Below are positions 6,763-14,626 of a stretch of 20,734 nucleotides of DNA, piece after piece; the stretch's first letter is position 1; each line of letters starts with the position of its first letter. The notes beneath the pieces were generated by a model. That model was not told the origin of the DNA. It searched no databases and saw only the letters and a program-made list of their open reading frames with translations. Location of the stretch: positions 1-20,734 of the forward strand of contig JACDAS010000002.1 of NCBI GenBank assembly GCA_013695295.1, given 5' to 3'. This stretch comes from Actinomycetota bacterium (GTDB lineage: Bacteria > Actinomycetota > Thermoleophilia > Gaiellales > Gaiellaceae). The translations under genes were made by a program, and so were the position numbers.

Positions 6763-7602
6763 GTGCTGAGAAAGGGACTCGCCTTCGCGGCGGCGCTGAT
6801 CGTCGCCGGCCTGGCGGCCACCGCGCCGGCCGCCGAGGAGCCTCCGTTCCGGCTCGCGGCGCCCCCGTTCCCGGCACCCGCCTCCTCGCCGGCACCCTCC
6901 GGCACCGTACTCCGGCTCGTGTCGTCCAGCGAGCCCCGCGGCGACGACGCCGCGTGGATCCGTCGGAACGGACTCCGCCTGCGCGAGTACGCGGTCCCCG
7001 GCTCGTACTCCGAGAATGCGACGCTCGAGCGCCTTCCCGGTCACGTTCCGACCTCCTACCGGGGCCTCCGGATTGTCCGAGCGATCGCCCAGGCCCGCAC
7101 CACGCTGGCGATCTACGGACGCGACTTCGCCAGCGGCCGCCTCCTCGTCGCGATCGACACCGCCGGCCGCGTCCGCTACGCACTCGACTTCATCAACTAC
7201 GGTCGCGCCCCGTTGGGCTCGCTCCTGTACCAGGAGGTCGTCTGGGTGGCCGAGGCCGACGGCGTCCTCTATGCGCAGACGGCGCATGCCACGTACGCCC
7301 GCGACTCGCGTGGCCGCAACGGGTACGTCGCCGCCATAGACCTCGCAACCCGCCGGCTCATCTGGCGGACTCCGGCGCTCGTCGCCAACGCAATCTCCTT
7401 CGAGCTGGTCGGCGGCGCTCTCGCGACCGGCTACGGCTTCACGGCCGAGCCCGACTATCTCTACCTCCTCTCGCGCCGGACGGGGAAGCCACTCGCTCGC
7501 CTGGCCGTGCCGACGGCGCCGGATCTACTCCTCCGGAAGGGAAGCCTCCTCCACGTCCGCACCCACGACCGCGACCTGGTCGTGCGCGTCGCGGCGGCCT
7601 GA
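6763..7602 (+). CDS. Secreted PQQ/quinoprotein-like beta-propeller protein
   Basis: The 279-residue product starts at GTG 6763, 10 nt after the previous stop, with GGGG as a weak Shine-Dalgarno. The signal peptide spans about residues 1-24 (hydrophobic core AFAAALIVAGLAATAPAAEE). The mature part has blade-like segments such as YGRDFASGRLLVAIDTAGRVR, YVAAIDLATRRLIWRTPAL and YLYLLSRRTGKPLARL, which resemble PQQ-like repeats where a stored value is compared with 'D..tGk..W'. No cofactor ligands are evident. The stop TGA overlaps the next ATG (TGATG), indicating translational coupling to the peroxiredoxin. The function is unknown. Confidence 0.78.
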   Translation: MLRKGLAFAAALIVAGLAATAPAAEEPPFRLAAPPFPAPASSPAPSGTVLRLVSSSEPRGDDAAWIRRNGLRLREYAVPGSYSENATLERLPGHVPTSYRGLRIVRAIAQARTTLAIYGRDFASGRLLVAIDTAGRVRYALDFINYGRAPLGSLLYQEVVWVAEADGVLYAQTAHATYARDSRGRNGYVAAIDLATRRLIWRTPALVANAISFELVGGALATGYGFTAEPDYLYLLSRRTGKPLARLAVPTAPDLLLRKGSLLHVRTHDRDLVVRVAAA

Positions 7603-8060
7603 TGCTCGGCCCGGGCGACCGCATCCCCGACGCACAGGTGTGGCTCGGCCCCCACGAGCTCCTCCCCCTGCGCGAGATCGTCCGCGAGCGCCCAGTCCTC
7701 TTTCTCTTCTACCTCTTCGACTGGTCCTCCACCTGAACGAACGAGATGGAGCTCCTGCGTGACAGGAGCACGGAGTTCGAGGAGGCAGGCGTCCGCCCAC
7801 TCGGAGTCTCGCGGGACTCCCCCTGGACGCACATCGCCTGGGCGCAGGCGCTCGACCTGAGCTTCGGGCTGCTCTCGGACTGGAACGGCGAGGCCTCGCG
7901 CGGGTTCGGCGTCGCGCACGAGTTTCGCGGCATGCGGGACGTGTCGGCGCGGAGCGCGTTCCTCGTCGGCTCCGGCGGTACGGTGCTCGGCGCATGGCGC
8001 TACGGGACGGGCGACGTGCCCGACTTCGACGAGCTGCTCGCGGCCGCCCGGGCTTCGTAG
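7602..8060 (+). CDS. Selenocysteine peroxiredoxin (AhpC/TSA family), in-frame TGA at residue 45
   Basis: One frame runs from ATG 7602 to TAG 8058-8060, interrupted only by TGA at 7734-7736. Residues before it (PGDRIPDAQVWLGP, RPVLFLFYLFDWSST) and after it (TNEMELLRDRSTEFEEAG, GVSRDSPW, DVSARSAFLVGSGGTVLGAW) form one continuous AhpC/TSA fold. The TGA falls exactly where the peroxidatic cysteine belongs, in the TxxC-T/P-x-E active site (here SSTUTNE, with Ser for Thr at -3). Arg of RSAFLVG matches the conserved active-site arginine. No other cysteine exists in the 152 residues, so it would act as a 1-Sec peroxidase reducing peroxides with an external thiol. A stem-loop of bacterial SECIS type lies 14 nt after the TGA. 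The alternative is a nonsense-mutated pseudogene, but no other damage is seen. Selenoprotein peroxiredoxins are known from other bacteria. Confidence 0.82.
7734..7736 (+). other. Putative selenocysteine codon (TGA)
   Basis: TGA in the frame of the peroxiredoxin, at codon 45, replacing the peroxidatic cysteine. The frame continues without disruption for 107 more sense codons that complete the family domain. Confidence 0.8.
7751..7769 (+). promoter_or_regulatory. Candidate bacterial SECIS element (bSECIS)
   Basis: GCUCCUG (7751-7757), loop CGUGA (7758-7762) and CAGGAGC (7763-7769) form a perfect 7-bp stem with a 5-nt loop. The stem begins 14 nt after the UGA, and the apical loop is 22-26 nt downstream. 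Published bSECIS models expect the loop about 16-37 nt from the UGA and a G in its first two positions. Here G is second. SelB would bind this element to deliver Sec-tRNA. Confidence 0.75.
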
Positions 8061-9643
8061 CGCTCGGCTGCGGCCTCTACGCGGCAGCGGCGCTCGCGGC
8101 CACGTGGCCGGCCGTGCAGCACGCCGGCTCCCGGTTCCTGGCCGGCGGCGCGAACGGCTACGGGGAGGCCGCGCCGGGCGACCACCTCCAGACCGGCTAC
8201 CGCCTGTGGCTCGTCGGCCACCAGCTCGAGCAAGGGCGCGCGCCCTGGCGCGACCCGTACTCGTTCCGCCCGGAGGTCGGGTCGCAGCTGAACCCCGCGG
8301 GCTGGCCGTTCGGGCTTCCCTACTGGCCGCTCGCAAGGAGCTTCGGCGCGGTCGGCGGGTGGAACGCCTTCGTTCTGCTCAGCTACCTCGGCGCCGGCGG
8401 GCTTGCCTGCTGGTGGCTGCGCTCGCTGGGGCTCGAACGCGGACCCGCCCTCGTCGGCGGACTCGCCTACGCGCTCGCGCCCTACCGCGTCGCCCAGAGC
8501 GCCGGGCACCTGCTCGGGGTGATCGCGCTCCTCCTGCCCCTCGCCCTGGTCGGCCTCGAGCGGGCGCGCTCCCCGGGCAGGGGCCGGTACGCGTGGCTCG
8601 CGCTCGCCGGCGCCGCACTCGCCTCGATCCCGCTCTCGGGTCAGGTGCACCTCGCGCTCGGCGCGATCCCGTTCTTCTGCCTCTATGCGCTCTGCCGCAG
8701 GCGAGAGCTCCGCTACCTGGGCGGCGTCGCGCTCGGCGCAGCCGCAGCCGTCGGAGCCGGCTACGCGATCCGGCACTCGTTGATCGCGGGCTCGATCGAC
8801 GCCGGCGGACGCTCGCTGGCGGAGGTCGACTTCTACTCGGCCGACTGGCAGGACCTGGTGTCGCGCAGCCGCCGCCACGGGAACGAGCAATTCGCCCTGC
8901 TCGGATGGGCGACGCCCGTGCTCGCGCTCGCGGGATTGACGCTGCTCGTCCGGGCCCGGCGCGTGGGGCTGGCCGTCGCCCTCGGCGTCGGGACCGCAGT
9001 GCCGACCCTGCTCGCGCTGGGCACGAACCTGCCGCTCTACCGGCAACTCTGGGAGGTCGTCGGCCCGCTCCGCTACCCCCGGGTCCCCGAGCGCCTCCTG
9101 CCGATCGCCTGCCTGTCGCTCGCGGCGCTCGCGGCCTTCGCGGCCGCCCGTCTACGTTGGCGGCTCGCGCCGGCTCTGGTGGCGGCGCTCGTCCTCGTCG
9201 ACCTCCGGGCCGGCGTCACGCTCTACGGCGCCTCCGCGGCCGACGAGGGCAACGCGGCCTACGCCGCCGTCGCTGCGGCTCCCGCGGGCCGTCTCCTCGA
9301 GCTCCCGGTCTTCCTACCGGATCGCCACTTCGGGAGCGTCTACCTCTACTACTCGCTGCAGGCGTGGCGGGAGCGCCCGCTCGGCTACTCGACCCTGGCG
9401 CCGCTCCGCGCCGACGAGATCGCGCGCCAGCTCCGGCCGCTCGCGTGCGGCGACTGGAGCGGCGGTGGGGAGGCCCTCCTCTCGCGCCTCGGCGTCCGCT
9501 ACGTCGCCGTCCACCGCGGCCTCTACACGAAGAACCCGATCGTGCGCGGACCCTGTTACGAGCCGGCGCTGCGGGGGCTCGAGGCGCACGGGTTCCGGCC
9601 GCTCGCCCGGGACGGTGCGGTGTCCGTCTTTGTCCGGGCCTGA
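7994..9643 (+). CDS. Polytopic membrane protein, GT-C glycosyltransferase-like
   Basis: The 549-residue protein has about ten hydrophobic segments and a basic N-terminus. A first external loop contains PGDHLQTGYRLWLVGHQL and NPAGWPFGLPYWPL, the kind of acidic loop found in GT-C glycosyltransferases and related YfhO/PMT-like membrane proteins. A C-terminal soluble portion (about 420-549) has LLELPVFLPDRHFGSVYLYYS and LGVRYVAVHRGLY, which recur in such families. No donor or acceptor can be assigned. ATG 7994 overlaps the peroxiredoxin gene by 67 bp. It is the only in-frame start before the first membrane helix (FVALGCGLYAAAALAATW), so the overlap is probably real and the two genes are coupled. 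It is the last gene of the sigma operon. Confidence 0.75.
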   Translation: MALRDGRRARLRRAARGRPGFVALGCGLYAAAALAATWPAVQHAGSRFLAGGANGYGEAAPGDHLQTGYRLWLVGHQLEQGRAPWRDPYSFRPEVGSQLNPAGWPFGLPYWPLARSFGAVGGWNAFVLLSYLGAGGLACWWLRSLGLERGPALVGGLAYALAPYRVAQSAGHLLGVIALLLPLALVGLERARSPGRGRYAWLALAGAALASIPLSGQVHLALGAIPFFCLYALCRRRELRYLGGVALGAAAAVGAGYAIRHSLIAGSIDAGGRSLAEVDFYSADWQDLVSRSRRHGNEQFALLGWATPVLALAGLTLLVRARRVGLAVALGVGTAVPTLLALGTNLPLYRQLWEVVGPLRYPRVPERLLPIACLSLAALAAFAAARLRWRLAPALVAALVLVDLRAGVTLYGASAADEGNAAYAAVAAAPAGRLLELPVFLPDRHFGSVYLYYSLQAWRERPLGYSTLAPLRADEIARQLRPLACGDWSGGGEALLSRLGVRYVAVHRGLYTKNPIVRGPCYEPALRGLEAHGFRPLARDGAVSVFVRA

Positions 9644-9659
9644 GAGCGGACGAAGGCCG

Positions 9660-10442
9660 CTACATGCCCATGGCGTGGTACCCGGAGTCGACGTAGAGCG
9701 TCGAGGCGGTCACGTTTCGCGCGTCGTCCGAGAGCAGGTACGCGGCCGCGCCTGCGACATCGTCGGCGGTGATGTGGCGCCGGAGCGGGGACCGCTCCTC
9801 GACAATCGCCTCCATCGTGGGGAAGCCGGCGATCGAGCGTGCCGCGAGGGTCCGCACGGGGCCCGCCGAGATCGCGTTGACGCGGATCCCCTTCTGGCCG
9901 AGATCCCAGGCGAGATAGCGCACGGACGCGTCGAGCGTCGCCTTCGCGACCCCCATCACGTTGTAGTGCGGGACGGCGCGCTCGCCGCCGAGGTAGGTCA
10001 TCGTCACGATCGAGGCGCCGTCGCTTTGCTCGAGCAACGGCTCAGCCGCCCGGGCGACCGCGACGAGCGAGTAGGCGCTGACGTCGATGGCGAGCCAGAA
10101 GCGCTCGCGCGGGGTGTCCGTGAAGCGGCCCTCGAGATCCTCCGCAGCCGCGTAGGCGACGGAGTGCACCACCAGGTCGAGCCGGCCGTCGAAGGCCTCC
10201 CCCACCTCGCGAACGACGCGCTCGACATCCTCGTCCGAGCGGACGTCGCACTCGGTCACGAGCTTGCTCCCGACCGTGTCCGCGAGGTCCCGGACGCCTG
10301 ACTCGATCCGCTCGCCCTGGTAGGTGAAGGCGAGCTCGGCGCCGCCTTCGGCAAGCCGCCTTGCGATCGCCCAGGCGATCGAGCGCTTGTTCGCGACCCC
10401 CAGCACGAGCCCGCGCTTGCCGCTGAAGTCGGCCACTGGCAT
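9660..10442 (-). CDS. fabI: Enoyl-[acyl-carrier-protein] reductase (NADH), FabI
   Basis: The 260-residue product carries all FabI hallmarks: GVANKRSIAWAIA (15-27) as the divergent Rossmann nucleotide loop, then TYLGGERAVPHYNVMGVAKA with Tyr150, Tyr160 and Lys167 matching E. coli Tyr146, Tyr156 and Lys163. NAISAGPVRTLAARSI follows as the substrate-loop region. It reduces trans-2-enoyl-ACP in the last step of each fatty acid elongation cycle and is the triclosan/isoniazid target class. The start is ATG 10442-10440; upstream in-frame codons lack a better start. The gene is divergent from the protease, with 50 bp between, and convergent with the membrane-protein gene, with 16 bp between. Confidence 0.95.
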   Translation of the reverse strand: MPVADFSGKRGLVLGVANKRSIAWAIARRLAEGGAELAFTYQGERIESGVRDLADTVGSKLVTECDVRSDEDVERVVREVGEAFDGRLDLVVHSVAYAAAEDLEGRFTDTPRERFWLAIDVSAYSLVAVARAAEPLLEQSDGASIVTMTYLGGERAVPHYNVMGVAKATLDASVRYLAWDLGQKGIRVNAISAGPVRTLAARSIAGFPTMEAIVEERSPLRRHITADDVAGAAAYLLSDDARNVTASTLYVDSGYHAMGM

Positions 10443-10444
10443 CC

Positions 10445-10471
10445 GAAGGCGAATGTAACCGAACCGCCTTC
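10445..10471. promoter_or_regulatory. Divergent promoter region of fabI and the S8 protease, with a 7-bp inverted repeat
   Basis: The 50 bp between the two start codons hold GAAGGCG (10445-10451) and CGCCTTC (10465-10471), perfect inverted arms with a 13-bp spacer. TACATT on the minus strand and TACTCT near 10479 on the plus strand are weak -10 candidates, each about 10 nt from a start codon. An operator role is a guess from symmetry. Confidence 0.3.
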
Positions 10472-10492
10472 CTTCGGGTACTCTGGCGCATC

Positions 10493-13400
10493 TTGCGCCG
10501 CGCCGCTCCTCTCTGGACGCTCCTCGCGGCGCTCGCCCTCGCTGCTCCGGCGGCCGGCGCTCTGCAGCCGATTCGCCGCGAGTCCGGCGACCTGAAGCTG
10601 CCGCGGGTCCGCGCCGGCACGATCGAGGTCCCCGCCGGCCACGCCCGCAGCCTCGTCCGCGTGCTCGTCGGCCTGTCGCTGCCTCCGCTCGCCGTGCAGC
10701 AGGCCGGGAACGGCGCCGGGCTGCAGCTGGCGAGTGCCTCCTCGCGCGCCCACCTCGCCCGGATCGACGCACAGCAGAGCGCGGCGGTCGCCGCCCTGCG
10801 GCAGGCGATCCCGAGCGCAACCGTCGAGCGCCGCTACCAGATCGTGCTCGACGCGCTCGCCGTTCGGCTTCCCGCCCGGAGCCTGCCGACCCTCGTCCGC
10901 CAGGCCTTCGTCCGCAAGGTGTACCCGGTCGTCGGCTATCGCCTGAACCTGAACCGGAGCCCGTCGATCATCGGCACGGACGTCCTTACGGCGCGCACCG
11001 GGCTGCACGGGGAAGGGATCAAGATCGGCGTCGTCGACGACGGCGTCGACACGACGAATCCCTTCTTCAGCGGCGCCGGGTACGCCTACCCCGCCGGGTT
11101 CCCGAAGGGCCAGACGAAGTACACGACCCCGAAGGTGATCGTCGCGAGGTCGTTCGCCGGGCCCGGCTCCGGCAAGCGGGGCACGCTTCCTCTCGACCGC
11201 CAGGCCTCGTTCCACGGCACCCATGTGGCCGGCATCGCGGCCGGGAACGCAGGCACGACCGCCGGCGCGGGCCGGGACCACCCAGTTACTGCCGGCCTCT
11301 CCGGCGTCGCTCCGCGGGCCTGGATCGGCAACTACCGGGTCTTCAACGCCCCGACCCCGGTCGGCAACAGCGCCTTCACGCCCGAGATCGTCGCCGCCTT
11401 CGAATCGGCGGTGGCGGACGGGATGGACGTGATCAACTTCTCCGGCGGCGCGCCCGAGAACCCGCCCGAGAACGACGCGATCATCGAGACCGTCCGCAAC
11501 GTGACGCTCGCGGGCGTCCCGATCGCGATCTCTGCGGGCAACGACCGCGGCGAGTTCGGGCTCGGGTCGATCGGGACGCCGGGCACGGCGCCGGAGGCGA
11601 TCACTGTGGCGGCCGTCTCGAACACCCAGGTGTTCGCTCCCGCTCTGACCGTCGTCTCCCCGGCAGTTGCCGGGCTGCCTGACCTGCCGTTCCAGCCGAG
11701 CGGGACCGCGACGCCGGCTCGATGGGTGACGGCCGACCAGACGCTGGTCGACGTCGGCGCGATCCTCGGCACCGACAGCCGGGCCGTCGACCGGTTCCTC
11801 TGTGCTCCCGGGGCCGATCCGAACGGCGCGCGCACGACGCTTCCTCGCGCCTCGCTCAGGGGCGCGATCGCGCTCGTCTCCCGCGGGACCTGCTCGTTCG
11901 TCGCCAAGGCCCAGCACGCGAAGGCGGCTGGCGCGATCGGCATCGTCTACGTCGACAACCGCCCCGGTGAGGCGAGCGCCGTGCCCGCCGAGCTCCCGAT
12001 TCCGGGCGGGATGATCTCCGACCTAGACGGCGCGCACCTGCGCGAGGCAATGGCTCGCTCGGCCGGGCGGGCCGTGATCCGCATCGGACGCGCCCCGCGG
12101 GACATCGTCACCGGCCGGAGCAGCGTCCCGACGTACTTCTCCTCGGCCGGGCCGACCTCGTTCGACCACCGCCTGAAGCCGGACATCGCGGCGCCAGGAG
12201 GGCAGATCCTCTCGGCGACGCTGCGGGAAGCCGCCGGCACGCCGTTTGCGGTCTTCGACGGGACGAGCATGGCGGCGCCGCACATCGCCGGCGCGCTCGC
12301 GTTGCTCCGCCAGCGACACCCCCTCTGGAGTCCCGAGCAGCTCAAGTCGGCGCTGATGTCCACCGCCGCACCGGCGTTCGCGGACACGGCGCAGACCGCC
12401 GAGGCGCCGGTGCTGCTCGAGGGTGCCGGCCTGGCGAACCTGCCGGCCGCCGACGATCCGAAGCTCTTCACCTCACCGCAGTCGGTGTCCCTCGACGATG
12501 TCAACGCGAATCGCGGTGCCCAGACCTCCGGCATGCTCGTGACGCTGAGCGACGCGGGCGGCGGGGACGGCACCTGGTCGCTGGAGATCCAGCCGCAGGC
12601 CGCGACGGCGGGGGTGGGCCTCGACGCGCCGCCCTCCGTCACGCTCGCCCCCGGCGGGGTTGCCGCGCTGCCGGTGATCGCCCGGATCGCCGCGGGCGCG
12701 ATCGCGGGCGAGCAATTCGGGTTCATCGTCCTGACCCGCGGCGCCGATCGTCGCCGAATCCCGTACTTCTTCCTCGTCAGCCGCCCCGCCCTCCAGACGG
12801 TGCCTGTGACGAGGCTCCAGCCGATCCAGCTCGGGACCACGGCACAAGGGACCTCGCGCGCCGCCGTCTACCGGTTCCCGAGCACGCCGTTCGGGCCCGC
12901 CCCCAACTTCACGGGGCCGGCGATGGACGAGGTCGGCGCGGAGCGCCTCTACGTCACGAACCTGAACCGGGTGGCTGCCAACATCGGCGTCTCGGTGATC
13001 GTGTCGTCGGAGGGGTCGCTCATCCACCCCTACTTCCTCGGCTCGCGCGACGAGAACGATGTCCAGGGCTACACGGGCACTCCCGTGAACGTCAACGCCT
13101 ACACGGTCGACTACCGCTTCGAGGTCGGCGCCGCCGGCATCCAGTTCCCGGTCCAGGGGCGGTACTTCATCTCGGTCGACTCCGGCCGTGACCGTTTCAC
13201 GGGCAAGCGCCAGTCGGGCGCCTACATCCTCAACTCATGGGTGAACGACGTTTCGCCGCCCGCAGTCCAGCTCCTGACCACGCGGGTCTCGGCCGGCCGG
13301 CCGCTCCTGGCCGCGCGCTTCGCGGACGGCGGCGCGGGCGTCGACCCCTTCTCGCTCGTGATCGCGTACGGCCGCGCGCTGATCGGCGCCGCCTTCTACG

Positions 13401-13870
13401 ACCCCTTCACGGGGCTGGCACTCTTCCCGCTGCCGAACCAGGCCCCGGCGATCAAGGCCGGGGCGACCCAGGCGCTCCTCGTCGGGTCGGACTTCCAGGA
13501 GACGAAGAACCTGGACCAGGCGAGCACGACGACCGTGATGCCCAACACCGCCTTCCGCCCGGTGCGGATCCGGGCCGTGGCGGGCCCGGCGGTGACGTGG
13601 CTGCTCCCCGACGCCAACGAGTGCGCGGTGGCCCGACAGCCGCTGCTCGTGACGGCCTCCTCCGTCCGCAAGATCGTCCGCGTCCGCTTCCTCGACGGCC
13701 GCAAGCTGATCGCCGTCGTCCGCAGGGGTTCCGCGAGCCTCTACTCCACGACGTGGAAGACCGCGCGCCTGAAAGCGGGCAAGCACGTCCTGCGCGTGAG
13801 CGCGGTGGACGCGGCGGGCCGGGTCGCCGAGGCGGTTCGCCCTCTCCGCATCTGCGCGAAGAAGCGCTGA
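10493..13870 (+). CDS. Secreted subtilisin-like serine protease (S8) with PA-domain insert
   Basis: The 1125-residue protein starts at TTG 10493. It has a signal peptide (about 1-23, LLAALALAAPAAGA) and an I9-like pro-region (about 50-160). The S8 catalytic triad is Asp182 in IGVVDDGVD, His241 in FHGTHVAG and Ser592 in DGTSMAAPH. A PA (protease-associated) domain is inserted at about residues 425-525 (RGTCSFVAKAQHAKAAGAIGIVYVDN). After the catalytic domain (to about 630) come beta-sandwich regions of the Fn3/Ig type, ending in a basic CAKKR tail. This layout matches large secreted actinobacterial subtilases that degrade external proteins. No sorting signal is visible. The SDR gene begins in the same frame immediately after its TGA. 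Confidence 0.93.
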   Translation: MRRAAPLWTLLAALALAAPAAGALQPIRRESGDLKLPRVRAGTIEVPAGHARSLVRVLVGLSLPPLAVQQAGNGAGLQLASASSRAHLARIDAQQSAAVAALRQAIPSATVERRYQIVLDALAVRLPARSLPTLVRQAFVRKVYPVVGYRLNLNRSPSIIGTDVLTARTGLHGEGIKIGVVDDGVDTTNPFFSGAGYAYPAGFPKGQTKYTTPKVIVARSFAGPGSGKRGTLPLDRQASFHGTHVAGIAAGNAGTTAGAGRDHPVTAGLSGVAPRAWIGNYRVFNAPTPVGNSAFTPEIVAAFESAVADGMDVINFSGGAPENPPENDAIIETVRNVTLAGVPIAISAGNDRGEFGLGSIGTPGTAPEAITVAAVSNTQVFAPALTVVSPAVAGLPDLPFQPSGTATPARWVTADQTLVDVGAILGTDSRAVDRFLCAPGADPNGARTTLPRASLRGAIALVSRGTCSFVAKAQHAKAAGAIGIVYVDNRPGEASAVPAELPIPGGMISDLDGAHLREAMARSAGRAVIRIGRAPRDIVTGRSSVPTYFSSAGPTSFDHRLKPDIAAPGGQILSATLREAAGTPFAVFDGTSMAAPHIAGALALLRQRHPLWSPEQLKSALMSTAAPAFADTAQTAEAPVLLEGAGLANLPAADDPKLFTSPQSVSLDDVNANRGAQTSGMLVTLSDAGGGDGTWSLEIQPQAATAGVGLDAPPSVTLAPGGVAALPVIARIAAGAIAGEQFGFIVLTRGADRRRIPYFFLVSRPALQTVPVTRLQPIQLGTTAQGTSRAAVYRFPSTPFGPAPNFTGPAMDEVGAERLYVTNLNRVAANIGVSVIVSSEGSLIHPYFLGSRDENDVQGYTGTPVNVNAYTVDYRFEVGAAGIQFPVQGRYFISVDSGRDRFTGKRQSGAYILNSWVNDVSPPAVQLLTTRVSAGRPLLAARFADGGAGVDPFSLVIAYGRALIGAAFYDPFTGLALFPLPNQAPAIKAGATQALLVGSDFQETKNLDQASTTTVMPNTAFRPVRIRAVAGPAVTWLLPDANECAVARQPLLVTASSVRKIVRVRFLDGRKLIAVVRRGSASLYSTTWKTARLKAGKHVLRVSAVDAAGRVAEAVRPLRICAKKR

Positions 13871-14626
13871 CTGGATAGCCGGGTCGCAGTCGTCACCGGC
13901 GCCTCGAGCGGGATCGGCGCCTCGCTCGCCCGCGCGCTCGCCGCCCGGGGATGGCACACCGTGCTGCTCGCACGGCGCGAGGAGCGGCTGCGTGCGCTTG
14001 CGAACGAGCTCGGCGGTGACTACGAGGTGTGCGACGTGGGCGACCGTGACGCCGTGGAGGCCGCGGCGGCGCGGATCGCCGACCGTCACCGGGCGATCGC
14101 CCTGCTCGTCAACAACGCCGGCATTCCTGGCCGGGCCGGCTTTCTCGCGGCCGACCCCGAGCGGATCGTCGAGGTTCTGCGGGTGAACTACCTCGGCAGC
14201 GTCTGGTGCCTGCGCGCGTTCCTGCCGGGGCTCGAGGCGGCCGGCCGCGCCGACGTCGTCAACGTCGTCTCGGTCGCCGGCACGGTCGCCTACCCGCCGA
14301 GCGGCCCCTACGGCGCGACGAAGCACGCGCAGCTCGCGTTCTCACGCGCCGTCGCGGCGGAGCTTCGCCCGCGCGGCATCCGGGTGCACACGGTGCTCCC
14401 GGGCTTCGTCGAGACGGAGGGGTTCCCGCAGCGCGCGGTGATGCGAAACCCTCTTCTCCGCCGCCTCGTCGTCGACCCGGACCTGGTCGTCCGCCGAATC
14501 CTCGGCGCGCTCGAGCACGACCGGCGAGAGCTCCACGTGCCCCGCTGGTACCGGGCGGCGACGCTCGCGCAGGCGCTCGCGCCTGGTCTGCTCTCCCGGA
14601 TGCTGGAAGGGCGCGGGCGCAGGTAG
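13871..14626 (+). CDS. Short-chain dehydrogenase/reductase (SDR)
   Basis: A classical SDR of 251 residues if begun at CTG 13871. The N-terminus VAVVTGASSGIG (5-16) is the NAD(P) TGxxxGxG motif. NNAG lies at 81-84, the catalytic Ser at about 134 (VVSVAGT), and YxxxK at Tyr147 and Lys151 (YGATK). The TGA of the protease (13868-13870) is directly followed by CTG GAT AGC CGG, in the same frame, so the conserved Rossmann strand starts four codons after the stop. The first conventional start (GTG 13961) would delete the cofactor motif. Initiation at CTG by termination-reinitiation is the best reading. The substrate is unknown. Confidence 0.87.
   Translation: MDSRVAVVTGASSGIGASLARALAARGWHTVLLARREERLRALANELGGDYEVCDVGDRDAVEAAAARIADRHRAIALLVNNAGIPGRAGFLAADPERIVEVLRVNYLGSVWCLRAFLPGLEAAGRADVVNVVSVAGTVAYPPSGPYGATKHAQLAFSRAVAAELRPRGIRVHTVLPGFVETEGFPQRAVMRNPLLRRLVVDPDLVVRRILGALEHDRRELHVPRWYRAATLAQALAPGLLSRMLEGRGRR

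Noticed and set aside
7602..7736. Peroxiredoxin read as two separate small ORFs or as a pseudogene
   Set aside because: Both halves are in one frame and form one domain; the stop is at the catalytic cysteine and has a SECIS-like stem after it. The pseudogene option is kept only as the alternative.
10256..11917. Long minus-strand frame antisense to the S8 protease
   Set aside because: No recognisable motif; the opposite strand carries the full catalytic triad region.
13868..13921. TGA between protease and SDR as a second Sec codon (a GGCGCC pair lies downstream)
   Set aside because: The TGA follows the basic end of the protease and precedes an unrelated domain; there is no cysteine-type active site at that position.
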